Below, piece by piece: positions 45,293 through 54,497 of a stretch of 64,000 bases of DNA. Below the pieces are notes generated by a model. That model worked only from the letters and a program-made list of their open reading frames with translations. It was not told the origin of the DNA and did not search any database. The stretch spans positions 62,001 through 126,000 of the forward strand of contig CALUXU010000004.1 of assembly GCA_944324825.1 (NCBI GenBank). Direction: 5' to 3'. The position numbers were made by a program, and so were the translations under genes. Within the stretch, counting starts at the first letter, position 1, and each line of letters begins with the position of its first letter. Source of the DNA: Candidatus Gastranaerophilales bacterium (lineage in GTDB: Bacteria; Cyanobacteriota; Vampirovibrionia; Gastranaerophilales; Gastranaerophilaceae).

Positions 45293-48200
45293 TTATATTT
45301 CGCCTATGGTTGTTGATGTATCAAAGAAATTGATATTTAATAACTCGGAATCAATATCAGAAAGTGTTCTTTTTGGAGCAGACTTTCTCATATCATCCAT
45401 ATCGGTCATTAAGTCAACTTCTACGCCATCTTTCTTAGCAACCGTAATGTCTAAACCTATACTTTGAAGTTCTCTTACCAATACCTTGAATGATTCCGGA
45501 ATACCAGGTCTCGGGATATTATCACCCTTAACGATTGATTCGTAAGCTCTGTTTCTTCCGTTAACATCGTCGGATTTGATGGTAAGCATTTCTTGTAAAG
45601 TATATGCTGCACCGTAAGCTTCTAATGCCCAAACTTCCATTTCCCCGAATCTTTGGCCACCGAATTGTGCTTTACCACCTAATGGTTGTTGAGTTACTAA
45701 TGAGTAAGGACCTGTACTTCTTGCGTGAATCTTATCATCAACAAGGTGAACAAGTTTCAGGATATAAGATAAACCAACCGCAACAGGTCTGTCGAATCTT
45801 TCACCTGTACGACCGTCTATCAGATAAACTTTACCGTCTTCTCTTACCCAATCACAGCCTGATTCTTTAATACCTCTTAAAAGTTCAGCCTTAGTAACTA
45901 TTTCTGATTGGTTTTCACCGTATCTTTCATCGAAAGAAGGTGCTTCGTAGTGTTCGCCGGTCAAGTATGCTGCTAAACCAAGCAAGCATTCATAAGTTTG
46001 ACCAACGTTCATACGTGAAGGAACACCCAGAGGGTTAAGAACGATATCAACAGGTGTACCGTCAGGCAAGAATGGCATATCTTCTTTAGGAAGAATTCTT
46101 GATACGATACCTTTGTTACCGTGTCTACCTGATAATTTATCACCTACTGATACTTTACGTTTTTGAGCGATATAAACTCTGATAACCGTATTAGCACCAG
46201 GAGGTAATTCATCACCTTTTTCTCTGTCAAATACTTTAACATCAAGTACTCTACCGCCTTCTCCGTGAGGAACACGAAGTGAATTATCTTTAACATCTCT
46301 TGCTTTTTCTGCGAAGATTGCTCTTAAAAGTTTTTCTTCAGGCGGATGTTCAGATTCACCTTTTGGTGTTACTTTACCAACCAATATATCATCTGCATAA
46401 ACTCTTGCCCCGATACGTACAATACCTCTTTCGTCAAGATGTCTTAGAGCATCTTCTGAAACGTTAGGAATTTCACGTGTAATTTCTTCAGGTCCGAGTT
46501 TTGTTTGTCTTGCATCTATTTCTAATTTTTCGATGTGTAATGATGTAAAGATATCATCGTGTACACAACGTTCTGAAAGTAAGATCGCATCTTCGAAGTT
46601 ATACCCTTCCCAAGGCATATATGCTACTAAGATGTTTTTACCTAACGATAACTCCCCACAGCTTGTAGAAGCACCGTCTGCTATGACATCCCCTGCATAT
46701 ACCTTGTCACCTTCGTGAACGATAGGTCTTTGGTTAATACAAGTATCTTGGTTAGATCTTACATATTTCATTAATGTGTAAAGGTGAGCTTTGCCGTGAA
46801 CGTCACGGATAACAATTTCTTCACCGACTACACGTTCAACAGTACCGTCAACATCAGATACAATAACCATACCTGAGTCTTTAGCAGCTCTTGCTTCAAG
46901 ACCTGTACCAACAACCGGTCTTTCAGTAATCAATAAAGGAACCGCTTGACGTTGCATGTTTGAACCCATCAGAGCACGGTTAGCATCGTCGTGTTCAATG
47001 AACGGAATAACTGATGTCGCAACAGAGATAATCTGAATAGGACATACACCGACATAGTCAACTTTAGATGATTCACACATTGTGAATTCAGAACGATATC
47101 TGACAGGAACCTGTGCATCTTTGAATGTATTGTCTTTGTTTAATTTAACGTCAGCAGGAGCACAACGGAAGTTTTCATCTTCGTCAGCTGTCATATAAAC
47201 AACATCTTCTGTAACTTTGCCGTCTTTAACAACAAAGAACGGAGATTCGATGAAACCGTATTCGTTAACTCTTGCGTGAGTAGCCAATGAACCAATCAAA
47301 CCTGCGTTCGGACCTTCTGGAGTTTCTACCGGACAGATACGACCGTAGTGAGAAGGGTGGATGTCACGAACAGCAAATCCTGCTCTTTCTCTTTGTAAAC
47401 CGCCAGGCCCTAATGCTGAAATACGACGTTTGTGAGTCAATTCAGCCAACGGGTTGGTTTGGTCCATGAACTGTGATAACTGTGAACTTCCGAAGAATTC
47501 CTTCAATGAAGCTACAAGAGGTTTTGTATTCAATAAGTTCAACGGTGTTAAAGTTTCAGAATCTTGAAGAGTCATTCTTTCTTTAACGATTCTTTCGATT
47601 CTTGATAAACCAACTCTGAATTGGTTTTGTAACAATTCACCTACTGAACGTATTCTTCTGTTTCCTAAGTGGTCGATATCATCCAAAGTACCTTCATCGT
47701 AAGTTAAGTTGATTAAGTACTCGATTGATGCAACGATATCTTGAACAGTTAATGTTCTTTGGTTCTTAGAAATATTTAAGTTTAATTTTTTATTTAATTT
47801 ATAACGACCTACACGTCCGATATCATATTTCTTTTCATCAAAGAAACGTGATTCTAAGATTTGACGTCCGCCTGCTGCTGATGCAGGATCACCAGGTCTT
47901 AATTTTTTGTATAAATCAATTAAAGCATCATCTGTTGTTTCAGTTGTATCTTTATCCAATGTTTTCTTTAAGAAATCAAAGTGAGTGAATAAAGATTCCA
48001 TTTCGTTAACAGTTATACCCATAGCTTTAAGAACAGTTGTAGCTAAGATTTTTCTGTTTTTATCTATCTTCATGTAGATTAAATCGTTAGCATCTGTTTC
48101 AATTTTCAACCACGCACCGCGGTTTGGAATCATTGTTGCGTTATATAAACGTTTACCGGTAGGTGAAACTTCACGTTTGAAGTAAACACCAGGAGAACGT

Positions 48201-48610
48201 ACGATTTGAGATACGATAACACGTTCTGCACCGTTAACAATAAACGTACCTTTATCGGTCATTGTAGGGATATCACCGATATAAACTTCTTGTTCTTTAA
48301 TTTCACCGCTATCACGGTTAACTAAACGAACCATTACACGAAGCTGTTTTGCGTAAGTAGCATCGTGAATTCTTGCTTCTTCGATAGTATATTTTGCATT
48401 ATCAAAAGTATAATTCGGCAAGAAGTGTAATTCTAAACGTCCTGTATAGTCTTTAACCGGACTGAATGCTAATAACTCCTCTTTCAATCCTTCCTTTAGG
48501 AACCATTCAAAAGATTTCTTTTGAATGTCAATTAAGTCAGGCAAATAATCCAATTTGGTAGCAGGAATACCCATTGGAGTGACTCTTTTTGCGTATTTTG
48601 TTGTCGACAT
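45293..48610 (-). CDS. rpoB: RNA polymerase beta subunit
   Basis: 1105 aa, a cyanobacterial-type length without the large insertions of Proteobacteria. Typical segments include the rifampicin pocket region ([31 protein letters not shown]), [25 protein letters not shown] and the C-terminal [29 protein letters not shown] precedes the ATG. A promoter lies 265 bases upstream, so the mRNA would have a long leader. Ribosomal protein genes that often precede rpoB are not here. Confidence 0.98.
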   Translation of the reverse strand: MSTTKYAKRVTPMGIPATKLDYLPDLIDIQKKSFEWFLKEGLKEELLAFSPVKDYTGRLELHFLPNYTFDNAKYTIEEARIHDATYAKQLRVMVRLVNRDSGEIKEQEVYIGDIPTMTDKGTFIVNGAERVIVSQIVRSPGVYFKREVSPTGKRLYNATMIPNRGAWLKIETDANDLIYMKIDKNRKILATTVLKAMGITVNEMESLFTHFDFLKKTLDKDTTETTDDALIDLYKKLRPGDPASAAGGRQILESRFFDEKKYDIGRVGRYKLNKKLNLNISKNQRTLTVQDIVASIEYLINLTYDEGTLDDIDHLGNRRIRSVGELLQNQFRVGLSRIERIVKERMTLQDSETLTPLNLLNTKPLVASLKEFFGSSQLSQFMDQTNPLAELTHKRRISALGPGGLQRERAGFAVRDIHPSHYGRICPVETPEGPNAGLIGSLATHARVNEYGFIESPFFVVKDGKVTEDVVYMTADEDENFRCAPADVKLNKDNTFKDAQVPVRYRSEFTMCESSKVDYVGVCPIQIISVATSVIPFIEHDDANRALMGSNMQRQAVPLLITERPVVGTGLEARAAKDSGMVIVSDVDGTVERVVGEEIVIRDVHGKAHLYTLMKYVRSNQDTCINQRPIVHEGDKVYAGDVIADGASTSCGELSLGKNILVAYMPWEGYNFEDAILLSERCVHDDIFTSLHIEKLEIDARQTKLGPEEITREIPNVSEDALRHLDERGIVRIGARVYADDILVGKVTPKGESEHPPEEKLLRAIFAEKARDVKDNSLRVPHGEGGRVLDVKVFDREKGDELPPGANTVIRVYIAQKRKVSVGDKLSGRHGNKGIVSRILPKEDMPFLPDGTPVDIVLNPLGVPSRMNVGQTYECLLGLAAYLTGEHYEAPSFDERYGENQSEIVTKAELLRGIKESGCDWVREDGKVYLIDGRTGERFDRPVAVGLSYILKLVHLVDDKIHARSTGPYSLVTQQPLGGKAQFGGQRFGEMEVWALEAYGAAYTLQEMLTIKSDDVNGRNRAYESIVKGDNIPRPGIPESFKVLVRELQSIGLDITVAKKDGVEVDLMTDMDDMRKSAPKRTLSDIDSELLNINFFDTSTTIGEI

Positions 48611-48874
48611 TAATTTACCTCGTCTATCTATATATGTACGTACTTAAAAAAATTGGTTAATATAGGCTGTTTCGCTTATAAATATAGCCTCTGACACTAC
48701 ATTTACCATTCAAAGCATGACAATACCCCACACTTTGAGCATGTTACCATATCGTACTACTTCAAGCAGCAGAGTCAAGCAGAATAAATGTATTTTAAAC
48801 AATTAATCTTAATAAAATTTAATAAATGTAATAAAAGTAGTAACTTCGCACACCTTTATAGATTTGATGCATAC

Positions 48875-48903
48875 ATAATACACTTTTTTCTAAAATTTTG
48901 CAA
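48875..48903 (-). promoter_or_regulatory. Promoter of rpoB-rpoC1-rpoC2
   Basis: On the minus strand TTGCAA (48903-48898), 17-base spacer, TATTAT (48880-48875). The resulting leader of about 260 nt to rpoB has no gene that I can see. Confidence 0.6.
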
Positions 48904-48947
48904 GTGGGTTAGCTATTAAGGAATGGTGAGAAGTGAGTAGAATCCTG

Positions 48948-48974
48948 TCATTGCGAGGCGTAGCCGCGGCAATC
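48948..48974. repeat. Short REP-like palindrome
   Basis: CATTGCGAGG, GTA, then CCGCGGCAAT: outer arms ATTGC/GCAAT and an inner GGC/GCC. This ATTGCGAG-type palindrome occurs widely in unrelated bacterial genomes, so it is noted as a dispersed short repeat. Confidence 0.5.
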
Positions 48975-49119
48975 TATATTTAAAAGCGACTAAGCGACTA
49001 AGGGATGAATAGTAATTAGACTTTGTCGAGTAAGTAAGCTCAGATATAAAATATTAAACATTCTACACAATTTACAGGATTTAAAAATCTCCGGAAAGTA
49101 ATATTATTAGATTGGAGAA

Positions 49120-49956
49120 ATGGAACCAAATAACATCAGACAATCTAATAATATAAATTCTGCGAGAAATAATTACACCCCGCAGCCGGTTTCTGCTGAC
49201 AATAATTCCTCCCTGCAAAATCAGGAAACACTCAAATTTCAAACAGAGCCAACCCATACTCCGATAAACAGGCTCAACGGGCTTGATTCAACCCTTTTAG
49301 AAAAAGAAGCATACAGAGATATTGATGATGATGCGTTCAAAATTGAATACAAAATAGAGCAGCTTGAATCAGACCTTAAAATCCTTGATAAACAAATTGC
49401 AAGTGCGGAAGCCCTCAACGACACAGAAAAAGTTGATATGCTTACAATGAAAAAACACTCTATTGAATACCAGCTGAACGATTTATACAAAATTTACCAG
49501 GGAGCCGATATAACAAGGAAATTAACCGGAAACCTTACCTCATTAATGAAACCTAAAAAAAACGTATTTTCGGAATTTAAACAAAATGTTTCAGATTTTA
49601 TCAACAACAAAATTCTTGCCAAAATCTCAAAAAGATTCAACTCCGGAAGGGATTTAAAAACAGCGCTAAATAAACTCCAGAATATAAACCAGAACGTTGA
49701 CGAACTCGTTTCTCTGCAGGCACCTTACGGAGAAAAAGAAGAAAAATACGATCGCCTGACAAAATACCTGACAAAAGCCAACACTATCCAATATCAGATA
49801 TCAAAAGAATTGTCCAAAGAAGGCTCCAAAATCAAAGGCAACCCGTTTGCCGATCAAATTTCAAGAGAACGGTCAGAAGCCGCAGCCAAGAAAAAGGATA
49901 AACAAGATATAGCGAAGAAAAACGCACTGAATCTGAATAACAATCTGTCTAAATAA
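49120..49956 (+). CDS. Unknown coiled-coil protein with disordered N-terminus
   Basis: 278 aa, not recognised. Residues 1-50 are Asn/Ser/Gln/Pro-rich and uncharged. Residues 65-125 form a probable coiled coil (IEYKIEQLESDLKILDKQI; MLTMKKHSIEYQLNDLYKIY), and the remainder is helical and Lys-rich. No signal peptide or catalytic motif. GGAG precedes the ATG. Ends four bases before the convergent mnmE stop. Confidence 0.72.
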   Translation: MEPNNIRQSNNINSARNNYTPQPVSADNNSSLQNQETLKFQTEPTHTPINRLNGLDSTLLEKEAYRDIDDDAFKIEYKIEQLESDLKILDKQIASAEALNDTEKVDMLTMKKHSIEYQLNDLYKIYQGADITRKLTGNLTSLMKPKKNVFSEFKQNVSDFINNKILAKISKRFNSGRDLKTALNKLQNINQNVDELVSLQAPYGEKEEKYDRLTKYLTKANTIQYQISKELSKEGSKIKGNPFADQISRERSEAAAKKKDKQDIAKKNALNLNNNLSK

Positions 49957-49959
49957 TCG

Positions 49960-51306
49960 CTATTTACCAATGCAGAAGTTGTCAAAAATATTATTCAAAA
50001 CCTCGTCGGTTACAACTTCGCCGGTTAATTCATCAAGCGACATAAGCGCCGATTTAATATCAATAGAAATTAAATCCTGCAGCTCTTCACGTTCTGCAGC
50101 CTCAAGAGCCAGAGTAAGACTGTTTTTTGCTAGTCTTAAACACTCTTGCTGGCGAGTATTTGTCGCAAATTCCAAGGATTCCGGATTAACCTCGCAGACT
50201 TTTGATTTTATTAAATCCCTGATTTCTTCAACGCCTTCTTTCGTTTTAGTGGAAATATAATACGCATCAGAGGCTCTTTCCTCAACTAAATCAGATTTAT
50301 TGGCAATACGTATATTATTCTTTGTTTTTGCCAGATTCCAGATTATTTCATCCTCTTCGGTCATGCCGGCACTCGCATCATAAAGGAATAACACCAAATC
50401 CGCCTCATCAAGAGATTGCTTAGAGTATTTTATACCTATTTCTTCTACTTTTGAAACAGAATCCCCTTCTCTTATCCCTGCCGTATCTATTAATGTAACC
50501 GGGATTCCGAAATCCAATGTTTCACGCAGCACATCACGGGTCGTACCTGCAATATCCGTAACTATCGCTCTATCAAGGTTTAACAGAGTATTAAATAAAG
50601 ATGATTTACCGACATTCGGGCGCCCCACAATCGCAACCGAAACTCCCTGACGCATAATATTTGATGTTGATGCAGATTTAAGAATTGAATCTATTTCATT
50701 TATGCTCTTTGAAATTTCCTCCGTAAGATACGAATATTCAGGTTCTGCAACATCTTCAGGGAAATCTATTCCGGCAACAATTCTTGATAAAATATCCATT
50801 ATAGATTTTCTGATTTCTTTTATTTTGTTTGCCAAAACTCCGGATAAATTTTTTGCAGACACCTCAACAAAATCCTGCGTTTTGGAATGAATCAAATCCG
50901 CAACGGCTTCGGCTTGCGATAAATCCATTTTCTTATTCAGGAATGCACGTTTTGTAAATTCCCCCTTCTCTGCCGGTCTGCATCCGTTCTCAAGACAGAG
51001 TGAAAGAATTTTTTTTACAATATTGACCCCACCGTGGCAGTGGATTTCAACAACATCTTCTCCCGTATAACTGTGAGGTGCAAAAAACGGTAAAACAAGA
51101 ACTTCATCGACTTTTCTGAAATTTCCGCCGTCATTAAAACCAATCCACCCGTGGGAAATTGTATTTGGCTTAAAATCCTGTTTTGAATAAATCTTTTTTA
51201 TAACATCAAATGCCTTGTCACCGGAGATACGAATAACACCGACTCCGCCCATACCAAGCGGTGTTGAAATTGCAGCTATCGTATCAAATTCTTGTGTAAT
51301 ATTCAT
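49960..51306 (-). CDS. mnmE: tRNA modification GTPase MnmE
   Basis: With MnmG, modifies uridine 34 of certain tRNAs. 448 aa: N-terminal folate-binding domain (DTIAAISTPLGMGGVGVIRISG), a helical domain, and an inserted G domain with GRPNVGKSSLFN (G1), DIAGTTRD (G2) and DTAGIR (G3), then the C-terminal catalytic Cys in CIGK. No ribosome site; TATAAT ends six bases before the ATG, suggesting a leaderless mRNA. Confidence 0.97.
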   Translation of the reverse strand: MNITQEFDTIAAISTPLGMGGVGVIRISGDKAFDVIKKIYSKQDFKPNTISHGWIGFNDGGNFRKVDEVLVLPFFAPHSYTGEDVVEIHCHGGVNIVKKILSLCLENGCRPAEKGEFTKRAFLNKKMDLSQAEAVADLIHSKTQDFVEVSAKNLSGVLANKIKEIRKSIMDILSRIVAGIDFPEDVAEPEYSYLTEEISKSINEIDSILKSASTSNIMRQGVSVAIVGRPNVGKSSLFNTLLNLDRAIVTDIAGTTRDVLRETLDFGIPVTLIDTAGIREGDSVSKVEEIGIKYSKQSLDEADLVLFLYDASAGMTEEDEIIWNLAKTKNNIRIANKSDLVEERASDAYYISTKTKEGVEEIRDLIKSKVCEVNPESLEFATNTRQQECLRLAKNSLTLALEAAEREELQDLISIDIKSALMSLDELTGEVVTDEVLNNIFDNFCIGK

Positions 51307-51313
51307 AACCTAA

Positions 51314-51649
51314 TTATACAAGAAACATACGATTATATTCCGCAAGAATAGCTGCACCTTTCATCTCATCAGTTTTTGGTGTTGTTTCTTTGCGCTTTTC
51401 TTTCTTTTTATCCTGAATACGTTCTTGTTCGGCAGTAGACACAGTCAAAAACTTGTTAGAGGATACGGTGCTTTCTTGTTTTGCTTTCTCGTATTCCAGG
51501 CGGTGCAGCTTAGCCCTGTCCGTCGTTTTATCCCCGGTCGGGGTTTCTCCGAGTGCAAGTAATTTTGCCGCAATCTCCTGTTCCTCAGAATCGACATAAG
51601 GAGCTGCAAATGCAAATGTATAAGTTGATTGAATACTTCCGATACGCAT
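51314..51649 (-). CDS. Unknown small basic protein
   Basis: The frame is open for 157 codons but its first 46 codons run over the start of the divergent 51745 gene, so I place the start at the ATG of MRIGSIQSTYTF (51649, 111 aa). The protein is polar, Lys/Glu/Thr-rich, likely helical and disordered at the C-terminus (QDKKKEKRKETTPK). Ends seven bases before mnmE, so the two could be in one operon. Start choice is uncertain because no ribosome site is clear. Confidence 0.55.
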   Translation of the reverse strand: MRIGSIQSTYTFAFAAPYVDSEEQEIAAKLLALGETPTGDKTTDRAKLHRLEYEKAKQESTVSSNKFLTVSTAEQERIQDKKKEKRKETTPKTDEMKGAAILAEYNRMFLV

Positions 51650-51744
51650 ACAAGTATATTTATCGGCATATTCAATAAAATCTTTAGGGTTTGTTAAGAT
51701 ATTTTTAGATTTCTTTTGGATAAAATTTGTATTAAAATAAATCC

Positions 51745-52227
51745 ATGGATTATTTAAAAAGATTTTTAACTTGTAATATTTTATCAATAATCGGATACTG
51801 GGTATTAGGTTTGTGTATATATACGCTTATAAGTATACTGCATTATGGGGAAAATTGTCCCAGTATGCCTCTTGTTTTAGGAAGTATTATGTTTGTTGCA
51901 TATGCTGTTATATTTTTAATATGTTTTTCTGCAGTTTTTTTATGCGAGTTTTTGATATTATTTGTCTTATCGCGTATTTTAAAAAAACAAGTATATTTGA
52001 ATATTAAAAACAAAGTATATGATATCCTCTTCAGACTTGGAATATGTTGCTGTACTATTCCTATTACAATAATATTGGCATTATTTTTAACATTTTTGGT
52101 TTTATACATACTTCCACACAATGTAGAGCTTACATATACATCTTTAATAGCATTAATCGTTGCCATTTTTGATATTGAAATAAAAGATATATTTTTCAAA
52201 AAATATTTTAGGCCAAAGACCAAATAG
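51745..52227 (+). CDS. Four-helix membrane protein, paralogue 1
   Basis: 160-aa integral membrane protein with about four hydrophobic helices (residues 12-33, 42-75, 93-125, 128-150) and a basic C-terminus (FFKKYFRPKTK). The N-terminal 95 residues are about 80% identical to the 53444 protein; the third helix region differs. No ribosome site; TAAAAT ends six bases before the ATG. Its stop overlaps a perfect hairpin. It and its paralogue flank a lipase gene on the other strand, so an immunity role is possible but untested. Confidence 0.8.
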   Translation: MDYLKRFLTCNILSIIGYWVLGLCIYTLISILHYGENCPSMPLVLGSIMFVAYAVIFLICFSAVFLCEFLILFVLSRILKKQVYLNIKNKVYDILFRLGICCCTIPITIILALFLTFLVLYILPHNVELTYTSLIALIVAIFDIEIKDIFFKKYFRPKTK

Positions 52228-52250
52228 AGTTTAGTTCTATTTGGTCTTTG
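52214..52250. terminator. Bidirectional terminator of paralogue 1 and the lipase gene
   Basis: Perfect 15-base stem CAAAGACCAAATAGA/TCTATTTGGTCTTTG with a seven-base loop, overlapping the last codons of paralogue 1. The duplicated copy ends within this hairpin, so paralogue 2 keeps only the left arm. Confidence 0.85.
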
Positions 52251-52259
52251 CAAAAATTA

Positions 52260-53210
52260 TTAATCTTCAATGAATACATGATTCCCGTCAATAGTAACCC
52301 AATGTCCTTCATCGTTTGATACACCGCCGTATAATCTTTTTGATTTGGACGAATCAACAAATTTTGAATATTGGCTTGTATTGCGTATAGGGTTATTCAT
52401 CCCGGATTTATAAGGTGAATTCCAAGGATCTGATGCATTTGCATATTCTTTCATTTCTCTTACTGAATCCCAAAGAGAAAATACTCCTTTTAGCCTATCT
52501 AATGCAACACCCCCTGCTACATATTTAAACTCATCACCTGCACGTATTTTATCAAAAAATGAGCGGACACTGTTTCGTTTATATTCTTTAATATCGAATA
52601 GTCTGAGATTTTCAAGTTTATGTTCTTTAGAATAACCAAATTTGGGCATTAAAAGATTACCTGATTTATTTTCTGTAATATATATTTTTCCGGGCTGTGT
52701 ATTAATATCTGACATAGAAATAAAATCTTCAGAATTGATAATATTTATAATATTAGAATAATCTTTGCCCTTCTCCATTCCGGTAGAAAAAGCATTAAAG
52801 GTAATAGCAAATTCACCTGTCATTTTGGCTAACACCTGACAAATACTGCCGCCTAACGAGTGTCCGGTAAATATAATCGGAGTATCGGGATACTTTGCCC
52901 TGACCTCATTATACAATGCCAGTGCACTTTCATATTGCGGCGGTAGATTTCCGGCAGGCATGTTTAAATCGTTACTTATATCATTTATTAAATCCCAAGA
53001 TATAGTTGACAAATCAGTACCACTGATTGAAATAACTATTTGTTTTGTTGGTTTGTCCAGAAATACCTTTGCTGCAAATCCGTTATCATTATTGATTCCG
53101 TTTTTACAAGGAATTAACTTACTTTCTACCGGATAATTGTGATTTTTTTTGTAGCCGCATTCGGCATACATTAGCATTGTGGGTAAATTAATTATTTGTG
53201 TTTTTTTCAT
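52260..53210 (-). CDS. Lipase class 3-like alpha/beta-hydrolase
   Basis: 316 aa from the ATG at 53210, chosen by GAAAGGA six to seven bases upstream. The fungal-lipase-type (lipase_3) core has VISISGTDLSTISWDLINDI, the nucleophile elbow FTGHSLGGSICQVLA (Ser118), a plausible acid D162 and His197. The C-terminus (about residues 225-316) is different and ends GHWVTIDGNHVFIED, a tail motif that I have seen in phage structural and secreted toxin-like proteins. No signal peptide. It is flanked by two paralogous membrane proteins. Confidence 0.82.
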   Translation of the reverse strand: MKKTQIINLPTMLMYAECGYKKNHNYPVESKLIPCKNGINNDNGFAAKVFLDKPTKQIVISISGTDLSTISWDLINDISNDLNMPAGNLPPQYESALALYNEVRAKYPDTPIIFTGHSLGGSICQVLAKMTGEFAITFNAFSTGMEKGKDYSNIINIINSEDFISMSDINTQPGKIYITENKSGNLLMPKFGYSKEHKLENLRLFDIKEYKRNSVRSFFDKIRAGDEFKYVAGGVALDRLKGVFSLWDSVREMKEYANASDPWNSPYKSGMNNPIRNTSQYSKFVDSSKSKRLYGGVSNDEGHWVTIDGNHVFIED

Positions 53211-53443
53211 AAAAAATCCTTTCAAAAATTGTATAAAATAATAAAACATTATTTTAAGTAGGGGTCAATAAATGTATGTTATTTATTATAAATTTTCGGT
53301 TTTATATGGGCAACTTTTTTACAATTCTTTACATTTAAATTAATATGTAGGACTCTGTAAAATGCTTAAATACCTACTATAAAAGTATCATTGAATACAT
53401 AATAAATGTTTCTTTTTTGTGAAATTTGTACTAAGATACATCC

Positions 53444-53944
53444 ATGGATTATTTAAAAAGATTTTTAAGTTTTAATATTTTATCAATAACCGGATACTGG
53501 GTATTAGGTTTGTGTATATATACGCTTATAAGTATACTGCATTATGGAAGATATTTTCCCGGAATTATTCTTGTCTTAGGAAGTATTATGTTTGTGGTAA
53601 AAGCAGTTATATTTTTAATATATTTTTCAGCAGGTTTTTTATGCGAGTTTTTGATATTATTTGTCTTATCACGTATTTTAAAAAAACAAGTTGGTTTAAA
53701 TGTTAAAAATAAGGTATATGATATATTATTCCGCTTTGGTATTTTTTCTTGCTTTATACCAATAACAATTATGAGTTGTTTTGCCCTTTTGCTGATGCTA
53801 GGAGCAATATTTGAATTATTTCTGGGACCAATGTTTAAATATGGTGATTCTTGGATTTCCCTTATTATATTATGTTTTGTTTTGTTTGATATTGAAATAA
53901 AAGATATATTTTTCAAAAAATATTTTCATACAAAGACCAAATAG
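53444..53944 (+). CDS. Four-helix membrane protein, paralogue 2
   Basis: 166 aa. It matches the 51745 protein closely through residue 95 (MDYLKRFL, ITGYWVLGLCIYTLISILHYG, CEFLILFVLSRILKKQV), diverges in helix 3, and rejoins at FDIEIKDIFFKKYF. The duplication includes about 25 bases upstream of the ATG (sharing ATCCATGGATTATTTAAAAAG) and ends after AAAGACCAAATAGAG. TAAGAT ends six bases before the ATG, as in paralogue 1. Function unknown. Confidence 0.8.
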   Translation: MDYLKRFLSFNILSITGYWVLGLCIYTLISILHYGRYFPGIILVLGSIMFVVKAVIFLIYFSAGFLCEFLILFVLSRILKKQVGLNVKNKVYDILFRFGIFSCFIPITIMSCFALLLMLGAIFELFLGPMFKYGDSWISLIILCFVLFDIEIKDIFFKKYFHTKTK

Positions 53945-53982
53945 AGTTTAGTAAAGCAGGATTTGTTAAGATATTTTAGAAA

Positions 53983-54177
53983 TTACTTTTCTCTTTTATC
54001 GGAATCTTTGTTCAATGATATATCAGCATATTTAAATTTTTCTTTTAAAAATAAAAGATAACTAATTGAATCAAGTGCACTCATAATCGCACAAAGTGAT
54101 TCTATTTGATACTCCAAATCATGTCTTAAAAATTCAAGTTTACTTTCTAAACGTTTATCAAGTTCTTCTATTATCAT
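53983..54177 (-). CDS. Unknown 64-aa helical protein
   Basis: Small, charged protein (MIIEELDKRLESKLEFLRHD at its start), probably one long helix and a second helix ending in KKDSDKREK-like charge. GAGGTAA precedes the ATG. It is divergent from the XRE regulator, with a 42-bp palindrome between them that begins 18 bases before its ATG. Possibly an antitoxin- or regulator-partner-type gene; this is inference. Confidence 0.6.
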   Translation of the reverse strand: MIIEELDKRLESKLEFLRHDLEYQIESLCAIMSALDSISYLLFLKEKFKYADISLNKDSDKREK

Positions 54178-54194
54178 GATATTTTACCTCGCCC

Positions 54195-54236
54195 AAAATA
54201 CACTTAAGTATAATATATTATACTTAAGTGTATTTT
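54195..54236. promoter_or_regulatory. 42-bp perfect palindrome between divergent genes
   Basis: AAAATACACTTAAGTATAATA followed by its exact reverse complement, centred at 54215.5. It contains TATAAT-type -10 sequences in both directions and two CACTTAAGT-type half sites. It lies between a small divergent gene and the XRE regulator, so an autoregulatory operator is the simplest reading. An 11-base half site (TACTTAAGTGT) also occurs near 31450. Confidence 0.6.
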
Positions 54237-54278
54237 ATCAACTTGAAGATTGCAAGTCAAGAATATAATATATAAGTT

Positions 54279-54497
54279 ATGGATAATGAAGAAGCATTGA
54301 AACTTGCATATAAAATAAAATTTGAAAGAGATAAAAGAAATCTTTCACAAGAAGAGTTAGCGGAATATAGCGGTGTAAGTGTTTCTACGATTAAAAATTT
54401 GGAACGAGGCATCGGGAATATTACGGTAAAAAATTTATGTAAAATCGCAAAGGTATTAGAGCTTGACCTCGGCATACTAACAAATTTTAAATTTTAA
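54279..54497 (+). CDS. XRE-family helix-turn-helix regulator
   Basis: 72 aa, nearly all HTH_3 domain: FERDKRNLSQEELAEYSGVS is helices 1-2, followed by the recognition helix STIKNLERGIGNIT and NLCKIAKVLELDL. It resembles Cro/CI-type repressors without an effector domain. TATAAT (54264-54269) lies nine bases before the ATG, giving a very short leader. It converges on the spoU gene with no gap. The adjacent palindrome is the likely operator. Confidence 0.9.
   Translation: MDNEEALKLAYKIKFERDKRNLSQEELAEYSGVSVSTIKNLERGIGNITVKNLCKIAKVLELDLGILTNFKF

Larger units (their letters stand above)
48611..49119. other. Gene-free region upstream of rpoB
   Basis: 509 bases without a credible gene. It holds the long rpoB leader (minus strand), the rpoB promoter, a short REP-like palindrome (48948-48974), a direct repeat (AAGCGACT twice near 48984) and sequence leading to the 49120 gene. 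A GAATAGTNATTAG-type string also occurs near 12707-12725. Confidence 0.7.

Noticed and set aside
48948-48974. The ATTGCGAG palindrome as a member of the mosaic repeat family
   Set aside because: It shares no core boundary or loop with copies A and B and belongs to a generic dispersed palindrome type.
51650-51787. A longer start for the 51314 gene
   Set aside because: It would overlap the divergent membrane-protein gene and its promoter, and has no ribosome site.
52260-52320. The GHWVTIDGNHVFI tail as evidence of a prophage
   Set aside because: No phage head, tail, integrase or lysis genes are near, and similar tails occur in non-phage proteins.
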